From Verrucomicrobiaceae bacterium (GTDB lineage: Bacteria; Verrucomicrobiota; Verrucomicrobiia; Verrucomicrobiales; Verrucomicrobiaceae): a stretch of 64,000 nucleotides of DNA. Location: assembly GCA_027486585.1 (NCBI GenBank), contig JAIXOU010000030.1:1-64000 (forward strand), given 5' to 3'. Made by a program: the position numbers and the translations under genes. Each line of letters starts with the position of its first letter. Position 1 is the first letter of the stretch. This document shows, in pieces, positions 19,679 to 26,801 of the stretch. The notes below the pieces were generated by a model. It did no database searches and was not told the DNA's origin. It worked only from the letters and a program-made list of their open reading frames with translations.

Positions 19679-20617
19679 ATGCCACGCAAACTCAGCCACA
19701 TCGCCCCCGACTGGTGGGATTACACCACGCTCAATGACGACCTCATCAACGACGCCGCCCGTCTCACCGAGCGCGACTTGCGCCAGCTCTCGCGACCGGG
19801 ATTCAAGGTCGTGATGTATGACACGCTGGAGGATTTTTATTTAGCCGAAGCGCTCGAATACATCCACGCCTGGCGGCAGGCCACCGCAGACAATCCCGTC
19901 GGCATCTGCGGCCCCGTTGGTCCCACCGAGCAGCTCCCGCTCGTCGCGCGATTGGTCAATGAACTCGGGCTCAGCCTCAAGCACGCGCACTTCTGGGGCA
20001 TGGATGAATGGTATGATGAAGTCACGAAGCTGGAGGTGCCTTCCACGCATCCGCTGTCCTTTGAAAAGGCCGACCGCGAGCTGTGCTTCGACCGCATCCA
20101 GAAGAAACTCGCCATCCCCGAAGCGCACCTTCATTTCCCGAAGGCCGACATCGCCAGCTATGTGCAGACGTGGAACTCCGGCGTCCGCTGCGCCGTGATG
20201 CAGGGCGGCCAGGGCGACATCAAACACTGGGCCTTCAACGACCCGCTGCGCCGCGCTGGCAAATGGAAGAACGAGCCGCCACCGCCCGCCGAGTATCGCA
20301 AGCTCAGCACGCGCATCGTCGAGCTGCATCCCATCACGCTCAGCCAAAACGCCCGCACGTCCGGCGGTGGCAACATCACCATGGTGCCCAAGACCGCCAT
20401 CACCGTCGGTCCGAAGGAAACGTGGCAGGCCGAGAAAGTCAGCATCTGGCAGGCCGGCATGCACGACAACCCGCTCGGCCAGCGCCTCACCGCGCTCATG
20501 ATCTCCAAGCGCCTCGCCGACAGCTCCGTGCCCATGTCCCTCCTCGCCGAACATCCGAACGTGCAGTTCAACTACTTCCGCGGCGGTCTCGGAAGCTGCG
20601 CGGTGGAGATGCATTGA
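19679..20617 (+). CDS. NagB-like glucosamine-6-phosphate deaminase/isomerase family protein
   Basis: A 312-residue protein of the glucosamine-6-phosphate isomerase / 6-phosphogluconolactonase superfamily. Visible blocks are the Rossmann-like [20 protein letters not shown] near residue 75, [27 protein letters not shown] (the family's GIG-D-GHIAFNEP-like loop) and the C-terminal [19 protein letters not shown]. The canonical GIGxDGHxAFN is altered to [13 protein letters not shown], so ordinary NagB chemistry (GlcN-6-P to Fru-6-P plus ammonia) is not assured. PVC genomes carry this divergent form in sugar loci. No signal peptide is seen, so it should be cytoplasmic. It is the only intact copy; stumps of the same gene lie at 8396 and 12804. 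Confidence 0.82.
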   Translation: MPRKLSHIAPDWWDYTTLNDDLINDAARLTERDLRQLSRPGFKVVMYDTLEDFYLAEALEYIHAWRQATADNPVGICGPVGPTEQLPLVARLVNELGLSLKHAHFWGMDEWYDEVTKLEVPSTHPLSFEKADRELCFDRIQKKLAIPEAHLHFPKADIASYVQTWNSGVRCAVMQGGQGDIKHWAFNDPLRRAGKWKNEPPPPAEYRKLSTRIVELHPITLSQNARTSGGGNITMVPKTAITVGPKETWQAEKVSIWQAGMHDNPLGQRLTALMISKRLADSSVPMSLLAEHPNVQFNYFRGGLGSCAVEMH

Positions 20618-20662
20618 GCGCATCCTCATCAGTATCCTAGCCGCTCGTCTTTTCGCACCTTC

Positions 20663-20866
20663 ATGAACGAGCAGAATCACTTCCAAAGCCCATGCGCCGC
20701 CATTGATGAACTCCTTCAGGCACCTCCCGAAAAGCAACCTCAGCTTGCTTCGCAAATCGCGTTCAAGTGGGCCAAACACGACATCAACGCCATGTGGAAC
20801 GCCGTCTCCCGCTCCAAACTCGACGGTCAAATCAAACAGATCCTGTTCAACGAACTCTGGAACTGA
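20663..20866 (+). CDS. Small conserved protein, paralogue of the one at 40116
   Basis: A 67-residue protein with no signal peptide or known domain. Its C-terminal half, WAKHDINAMWNAVSRSKL followed by KQILFNELWN, is clearly related to the 92-residue product at 40116 (WARQNINAAWNAVARSPL, KQLMFNELWG). That makes it a real gene rather than chance, since the two lie about 19 kb apart in different surroundings. The pattern of spaced tryptophans and alanines suggests a small helical fold. It lies 45 bp after the NagB-like gene and 42 bp before the GH92 gene. The function is not known; it could be a stand-alone accessory or regulatory protein for the glycan genes. Confidence 0.7.
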   Translation: MNEQNHFQSPCAAIDELLQAPPEKQPQLASQIAFKWAKHDINAMWNAVSRSKLDGQIKQILFNELWN

Positions 20867-20908
20867 GCACCATCACTCTGCGAACGATCCACCTGCCAAT
20901 TGCTACTT

Positions 20909-23356
20909 ATGACTCGCCTCCTCACCGTTTCCTGCGCTCTTTTGAAATCAGCTTCGCAGGCTGTTTACCGACCTTTTTGGAATCCGCTTCGTCGAGTATC
21001 GCCTCTGCGCTTCGGTTCGCTGTGCTCGGCTCTCACCGCCCTGCTGCTCGTGCCGTTGGTCGTGCTCGCACAGGACACAAAGCCTTCCGCTGCTCCAGGG
21101 AAGCCCGCAAGAGGGCACGACCCCGTGGATTGGGTGGACCCATTCATCGGCACGCAATCAGCGCGCTGGTTTTTCTTCACACCGGCTGCCGCGCCGTTTG
21201 GCCTCGTGAAGCTCGCGCCGGACACGACGGGCTTCGGCGGTTATGCGGGTGGTGGGCACACGTCGGGTTATCGTTTCTCGGATACTTCGATCTTGGGATT
21301 CAGTCATCTCCATGACTTCCAGTTGGGAGGCATTCTGCTCATGCCAACCACCGGGCCGCTGGTGACGGTGCCGGGCGCTGATGGGCAGGACAAAAGCGGG
21401 TGGCGCTCCCGGTTCTCGAAGTCCAGTGAACGCGCCGAGCCGGGCTACTATCGGGTCCACCTCGACAAGCATGACGTCTCCGTCGAACTCACGGCGAGCA
21501 CGCGTGTCGGCTACCATCGCTACACCTTTCCGAAAACCGACGCCGCGAGGGTGCTGATGGATGTCGGGCATCTGCTCGGCGAGGGGGGCGTTTTTCAGCC
21601 GCATGACCGATTCAGCGGCGGCTTGCGCGCGGCCATGATTGAGCGCGTGGACGACCGCACCGTGCGGGCCAGTTGCACCATCGCGCCTTCTTATGCGGAG
21701 GCTCCTCTCGAGATCTACGCGGAGATTCGCTTCAATCGCCCGTTCAAGGTTTACGGTGCGTATCGGGATGCCAAGACGTTTCCAGGTCGTGAGGTGATCA
21801 GCGGGTTCGGCGCGGGCTACTATGTGGAGTTCGACACGCGCGAGGAGGCGGTGGTCGAGGCGCGCGTGGGTATCTCCCATGTGAGCTTTGACGGAGCAAA
21901 GAAGAATCTGATGACCGAGACCGAGGGCAAGACCTTTGACCAAATCCGCTCCGCCACCCGCAGCGAGTGGAACCGCTTGCTCGGCCGTGTGAGGATCGAG
22001 GATGAACGTCCGGAGGCCAAGCCGGCCAAGGTCAAGTTTTACACCGCCTTGTGGCACGTTCTGCTGGGACGTGGGGTGAACAGTGACGCGGATGGCGCTT
22101 ACTCCGACGGCACGGGACGCGTCGGTCAGATTCCCTTGGTGAACGGTCAGCCTGAGTATGCCAGATACAACTCGGATGCTTTGTGGGGCAGCTTTTGGAA
22201 TCTGAATCAAGTGTGGTCACTGCTCTACCCGGAGCAGATGACCGCGTTCGCGAAACATTTGCTCGCCTCCTACCGGGAGAGCGGGTGGCTGCCAGATGGT
22301 TTTGTGGTGAACCGGCGTGCTCCGGGGATGCTGTCCAATCAGGCGACGCTGTTTCTGGCGGCTGCTTACACCAGAAACCCCACGGCCTTTGATCGTGAAG
22401 AACTTTGGAATGCGGTCTGGAAAAATCAGACGCAATGGCGCGGGCGGCCCCGCTACACCGGACAGGAAGCGTTGGCGGGTTATTCGCTTCTCGGATACGC
22501 TCCTTGTGACGATGGAGGATACGGGCCTTCGGGTTACACGCTGGAGTATGCTTTCGAGGACTGGTGCGCCGCGCAACTGGCCACCCAGTTTGGTAAGAAG
22601 TCGGATGCTGACTTTCTAACGCAGCGTTCGGATGCCTGGCGGAAGCTCTGGGATGAAGAGTCGCGCTGTTTTCGTCCCCGGCGTTTTGATGGCAGCTTTC
22701 ACACTCCGTTTGATCCGAACGGCGGCTACTCCTTCATCGAGGGAACGGCACTCCAATACCGCTGGTTCGTGCCGCACAACATCCCGGCCCTGGTGCGGCA
22801 GTTCACTCCCGAGGTGTTCTTGAGCGAGTTGACCCAGACGATGGCACAGGCCGAGAAGACAGGCTTTGGCCCCGCCGAGGTCGCGAATACGGCGGGGCTT
22901 TCGCTGCCCTACAACCATGGCAACCAGCCCGGCTTGCACACGGCGTGGTTGTTTCATTTTGCCGGGCGGCCCGACTTAAGCCGACAGTATGTCCGGTCCA
23001 TCTGCGAGCGCTTTTACGGCACCACTCCAGTGCATGGCTACGGGCTTGGTCAGGATGAGGATCTAGGTCAATTGGGTGCCTGGTATGTTCTGGCTTCCAT
23101 GGGGCTGTTTGATGTCGAGGGCATGGTAAGGCGGGACGCGCCCGTGGCGGTCATCCCACCGGCCTTTACCCGATTGGTGCTTACAATCCCCCGCGCACCC
23201 TTTTCCACCACGAAGCCAGGAGACTTCAGCAAGGTCGAGTTGCGTCAGGAGGCCGGTGCCAGCCAATCCAAGGCCGATGCGTTCGTCCCTTTGCACACGC
23301 TCTGGGAAGATGTCGGGCCCTCGCCGACTCCCCAACCTGCGAGATCCGACAAATGA
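20909..23356 (+). CDS. GH92 family alpha-mannosidase-like glycoside hydrolase
   Basis: An 815-residue exported protein: hydrophobic segment at about residues 36-53, then the GH92 N-terminal beta domain opening VDWVDPFIGTQ and PAAAPFGLVKLAPDT. The (alpha/alpha)6 catalytic domain is at about 290-760, with E611 in EGTALQYRWFVPHN, YNHGNQP at 668-674, and GQDEDLGQLGAWYVLASMG near 710. GH92 enzymes are calcium-dependent exo-alpha-mannosidases that trim N-glycans. The usual HGNEP motif is HGNQP here (Q673), which may change the leaving group accepted. I chose ATG 20909 over the TTG at 20900. The gene follows the small protein and precedes a stump of a LamG gene. Periplasmic or surface location is expected. 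Confidence 0.9.
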   Translation: MTRLLTVSCALLKSASQAVYRPFWNPLRRVSPLRFGSLCSALTALLLVPLVVLAQDTKPSAAPGKPARGHDPVDWVDPFIGTQSARWFFFTPAAAPFGLVKLAPDTTGFGGYAGGGHTSGYRFSDTSILGFSHLHDFQLGGILLMPTTGPLVTVPGADGQDKSGWRSRFSKSSERAEPGYYRVHLDKHDVSVELTASTRVGYHRYTFPKTDAARVLMDVGHLLGEGGVFQPHDRFSGGLRAAMIERVDDRTVRASCTIAPSYAEAPLEIYAEIRFNRPFKVYGAYRDAKTFPGREVISGFGAGYYVEFDTREEAVVEARVGISHVSFDGAKKNLMTETEGKTFDQIRSATRSEWNRLLGRVRIEDERPEAKPAKVKFYTALWHVLLGRGVNSDADGAYSDGTGRVGQIPLVNGQPEYARYNSDALWGSFWNLNQVWSLLYPEQMTAFAKHLLASYRESGWLPDGFVVNRRAPGMLSNQATLFLAAAYTRNPTAFDREELWNAVWKNQTQWRGRPRYTGQEALAGYSLLGYAPCDDGGYGPSGYTLEYAFEDWCAAQLATQFGKKSDADFLTQRSDAWRKLWDEESRCFRPRRFDGSFHTPFDPNGGYSFIEGTALQYRWFVPHNIPALVRQFTPEVFLSELTQTMAQAEKTGFGPAEVANTAGLSLPYNHGNQPGLHTAWLFHFAGRPDLSRQYVRSICERFYGTTPVHGYGLGQDEDLGQLGAWYVLASMGLFDVEGMVRRDAPVAVIPPAFTRLVLTIPRAPFSTTKPGDFSKVELRQEAGASQSKADAFVPLHTLWEDVGPSPTPQPARSDK

Positions 23357-23379
23357 CAACTCTCGCACTTGAAAGACCC

Positions 23380-23526
23380 ATGAAACCAACCCTCACACTC
23401 CTCACCGCCCTGCTGCTCGGCTCATTTTCCCCAGCCCACGCGGACCTCGTCGCGCATTTCCGCTTCGATGACGACCTGAAGGACGTCACAAGCCAAGAAG
23501 GCCATTTCCAAATAACCTTATCATGA
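23380..23526 (+). pseudogene. 5' stump of a LamG-type gene
   Basis: The first about 40 codons from ATG 23380 (MKPTLTLLTALLLGS, then ADLVAHFRFDDDLKD) match the start of the intact LamG gene at 34766. The similarity then stops and a TGA follows at 23524-23526. That stop overlaps the ATG of the DUF4838 gene at 23523. The remainder of the gene is missing, apparently replaced by the DUF4838 gene. The 48-codon peptide could be exported, but it lacks any complete domain. Confidence 0.75.
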
Positions 23527-26500
23527 ATCGCGCTTCCACCATCCCACGCAGCTCCAAGTTTTATCGTGGCATCTTTTTCTTATTTGTTATTACATTGCTT
23601 GTTCAGCGTGTGTCGTTGGCAGGGGTGCCTATCGTAAAAAATGGAGAGGCCAAAGCGATCATCTACCTGCCGGCGGATGCCACTCCGACCGCAAGGTATG
23701 CAGCGAAGGAACTGCAGGAGCATATCCGCAAAGCAACGGGTGCTAAATTGGAGATCACCTCGACCTATGTGGAAGACGGTCCGGCATCCGTTATCCTGGT
23801 GGGGCCATCGGCCAAGGCAACCGCGCTCGGAGTCACAACAGAGGGGCTGGGTTTGGAGGGGTTCCGGCTCAAGACCGGGGACGGTTGGTTGGCGCTGCTC
23901 GGCAACGACGACGACAGGGAGCCATTTGTTGCTTTGACCGGGGATAAAAACGTGAAGCTCAATGGCACGCTCTGGGCGGTCTATCACTTTCTCCGGGAGC
24001 ACGTCGGTGTGCGGTGGTATATGCCGGGAGACCTTGGCACGGTGATCCCGACACTGGCTTCACTCGAGGCACCGGAGATCAACCTGACGTCCCAACCGGC
24101 TCTGCGGCGCCGTGTGGCGCAAATTATCCGGGCCGACCGCAGACCTCCGAATCCCGAAGACTGGTCGCCATCAAGCAAACTGGGGCAGTGGTATCTGCGG
24201 CAGGGACTCGGCCGCGACTCCCGCACCACTTTCAACCACACGTTTCATTTCCTCACAGGAGGAGAAAACCAAAACGCCTTCGGCAGGGAATATGCGAGGA
24301 AAATGAACTACCGGAAGACCAAGCCGCAAATCTTCGCCGTGCTCCCCAATGGGGAGCGCGACTTTGACACCACCAGTTACGGCATGGGCAATCTCAACCT
24401 GTCCGAGCCAGACACCCTCACGGAATTTGTGAAGCTGATCCGCACGCGCTTCGACGAAAACCCGGATTTGGTGGAATTCACCGTGGCACCGAATGATGGG
24501 TGGCAACCGTGCATGAGCGAGGGTTCTCTGGCGGCACTGCCTGCGGAGCTCCGCGAGCGCCTCCGCAAAGAGGCGAACCCGCAGCTCGTTAAGGGGGCCT
24601 TACGCTACCAACTCCCACCGGAACTGATGGAGGAATTCCGACGTGCTTCCACGGAAAACCTTTTGAGGTTTACTGCAGCAGTGGCAAGCGAGGTTTACAA
24701 AACCCATCCGGACCGCTTCGTGGGAATGATGATCGGCTACAATACCGGGTATGAACCCCCGAAGGACATCAAATTCCCTCCAAACATTACGGCGATCTAC
24801 ACCAAAACGCGGGCGAAATACTTCGATCCCGAGTATAAGGCTCGAATCGCAAAAGAACTCGGCTTGTGGAGCAAAATCATCCCAAAGCTGGACATTTGGG
24901 AGTATTCACTTTGGTTCGCGCGCCCGTGGGGAGCCCGTCCGGACATGGACGGTTATCCGATCCTCTACTCTCAGAGCCTGCAAGAAGACTTCGAAATGAC
25001 ACGTGGGAAAATCGCGGGTGAATATTCCCAGAATTGGAACATCGTTTACACTAAGCCCGGGCTGGGACATCTCATGCAGTATCTCATGGCGCAGATGCTC
25101 TTCGACCCGGACCAGAAGGTTGCTGATCTGCTGGAGGAATATTACTCTCTTTTCTACGGAGCGGGCCGTGAACCAATGAAAAAGTTCTGGACACTTGCCG
25201 AGGTGTGCTGGATGCGCAACACCAGCGATCTCGATCAGCGCACCCAGGCTGCGGAGGCGATCGAGCGCGTGTTCCCCATCAAGGATCTGGCGGAACTTTT
25301 CCGATTGCTTGAACAGGCCAAGACTATGGTCCCTGAAGGCTCTCAGGAATACCAACGCATTGCCATGATCGCCGATGAGATGGAAGTGAACCGCGGGCGA
25401 TTGCTGGCTGCGCCGGTCGAATTAGAAAATGCATTCGGCCCATGGTTCTTCAGGCCAGATCCAGAGGACCGCGGAGCAAAAGAAAAATGGTTCAAGGCAG
25501 ATGCATCGGGCCTCCCGAAAGCCACCGAGGTGCCGGTCCCATCATGGCTATCCAAAACGCCCGTGGGCGAATACCTTGGCACCGGGTGGTATGAAACCAA
25601 GCTCACCATTGCCGATAAGACCCGGGGCCGCAGGTTGCAATTGCGCTTCAACGGAGTGGATAAGCAGGCGTGGATCTACTTGAATGGAGAGTTTATCGGG
25701 GAGCACAGCACCAAATCGACCGGGCTCGACGTTACTCAGCTCTATGATCGCCCATTCGTTGTGAACATTCCTGAAGGATCATTGGATCCTTCAGGCGTGA
25801 ACCATCTCGTGGTTCGCACCCATGCATCGCAGGGGCAGCACGGTATCTGGAAGCCTGTTCAGTTGGTTGCGATAGTTGCGGGTGACGCCCCGCCGCCACT
25901 ACTGCAATCCTCCGCAATTTTCCCCGCCCCTAAGATCGAAGGCGGTTTTCCGACGGACTGGCCTTCGGCGGAGTTCGGGTTGTATGGTCCGGATGGTTCT
26001 GTTGCGAGTCCGGCGACCCGGGTGAAAGTCGCCCACGACCCGAAGTTCCTCTATGTGGCTTTTCTGTGCGAAGAGAATGATCCGAAAAAGGCGGCATCCG
26101 GCGAGAAGGAGACAGGGTGGACATGGAAGAATGGCAACTTGACCCGCCCCCGCCCCGCAAACAATACCTTTGAAATCCATCTCCAGCCCGACGCAAACTC
26201 CAACGCGTTCGCGTCAGTCATGGTCAATGCGGGCGGAGGTTCGGCAACTTTTTTTGCAAAGCATCCGGACTTTCCTAATCCGGGCGACTGGCGGCCCGGG
26301 CAAGTGGTTGCCACGAAAGTGACCGATGCCGGCTGGTCCGGGATGGTGGCGATTCCGTGGGAAAGCCTTGGCATCAAGCTTATTCCCGGGATGAGCATCA
26401 AAGCCAACTTTTTCCGTTATCGGCCGGAAACGAAACGGGCGACCTGGTCACCCTCCCCGCCGGCATGGACATCCAAGATGGAACTGGAGCGCGGCACTGA

Positions 26501-26534
26501 GCGCTTCGGCACAATTTCTTTTCCAGAAGAGTAA
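23523..26534 (+). CDS. DUF4838 protein with carbohydrate-binding C-terminus
   Basis: A 1003-residue exported protein with a signal segment at about residues 14-33. Residues about 38-165 resemble the N-terminal domain that precedes GH20 and GH67 enzymes (PTARYAAKELQEHIRKATGAKL, VYHFLREHVGVRWYMPGD). Residues about 240-520 match DUF4838 (FTVAPNDGW, VGMMIGYNTGYEPP, LDIWEYSLWF), a family expected to be a TIM-barrel glycosidase. A GH2-like sugar-binding sandwich follows (about 650-790, RFNGVDKQAWIYLNGEFIG) and then a CBM9-like domain (about 800-1000). It reads as visibly more AT-rich than its neighbours, especially near the start. It is flanked by a LamG stump on the left and a sialidase tail on the right, so it looks like an insertion or replacement. 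The substrate is unknown. Confidence 0.85.
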   Translation: MNRASTIPRSSKFYRGIFFLFVITLLVQRVSLAGVPIVKNGEAKAIIYLPADATPTARYAAKELQEHIRKATGAKLEITSTYVEDGPASVILVGPSAKATALGVTTEGLGLEGFRLKTGDGWLALLGNDDDREPFVALTGDKNVKLNGTLWAVYHFLREHVGVRWYMPGDLGTVIPTLASLEAPEINLTSQPALRRRVAQIIRADRRPPNPEDWSPSSKLGQWYLRQGLGRDSRTTFNHTFHFLTGGENQNAFGREYARKMNYRKTKPQIFAVLPNGERDFDTTSYGMGNLNLSEPDTLTEFVKLIRTRFDENPDLVEFTVAPNDGWQPCMSEGSLAALPAELRERLRKEANPQLVKGALRYQLPPELMEEFRRASTENLLRFTAAVASEVYKTHPDRFVGMMIGYNTGYEPPKDIKFPPNITAIYTKTRAKYFDPEYKARIAKELGLWSKIIPKLDIWEYSLWFARPWGARPDMDGYPILYSQSLQEDFEMTRGKIAGEYSQNWNIVYTKPGLGHLMQYLMAQMLFDPDQKVADLLEEYYSLFYGAGREPMKKFWTLAEVCWMRNTSDLDQRTQAAEAIERVFPIKDLAELFRLLEQAKTMVPEGSQEYQRIAMIADEMEVNRGRLLAAPVELENAFGPWFFRPDPEDRGAKEKWFKADASGLPKATEVPVPSWLSKTPVGEYLGTGWYETKLTIADKTRGRRLQLRFNGVDKQAWIYLNGEFIGEHSTKSTGLDVTQLYDRPFVVNIPEGSLDPSGVNHLVVRTHASQGQHGIWKPVQLVAIVAGDAPPPLLQSSAIFPAPKIEGGFPTDWPSAEFGLYGPDGSVASPATRVKVAHDPKFLYVAFLCEENDPKKAASGEKETGWTWKNGNLTRPRPANNTFEIHLQPDANSNAFASVMVNAGGGSATFFAKHPDFPNPGDWRPGQVVATKVTDAGWSGMVAIPWESLGIKLIPGMSIKANFFRYRPETKRATWSPSPPAWTSKMELERGTERFGTISFPEE

Positions 26535-26618
26535 TGAGCACAATATTCAAGACCGAGGCCTTAAAAAGCCCATTCACCCACCAGCCGAGGTCAGACACCC
26601 TCACACCCGTCCCCGCGC

Positions 26619-26801
26619 GACGTCCAGCAAATCCCCGACGGCACGATCCATCTCATCTGGAATTTTTCTCGGTCCAAGGAGCAGAAGATCCTCATGACCA
26701 CCTTCCGCAAAGAAGACGTGCTCGCCGCGCACGACGAAGCCGCCACCCGCGTGAAGACCAAAAAGGAGTCCGCAAAACGCAAAGCGTCGGAGCCAAAATG
26801 A
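26619..26801 (+). pseudogene. 3' remnant of a sialidase-like gene
   Basis: The frame ending with TGA 26799-26801 reads IPDGTIHLIWNFSRSKEQKI then LMTTFRKEDVLAAHDEA. This resembles residues of the sialidase domain encoded at 40646 (LIHILYDWNRHSDAEILMAKFREEDVLAG). It has no start and no N-terminal part, so it is the tail of a lost gene. Its stop overlaps the ATG of the DUF1592 gene (ATGA at 26798), showing that the lost gene was once translationally coupled to it. The left edge meets the end of the DUF4838 gene within about 85 bp. Confidence 0.7.
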
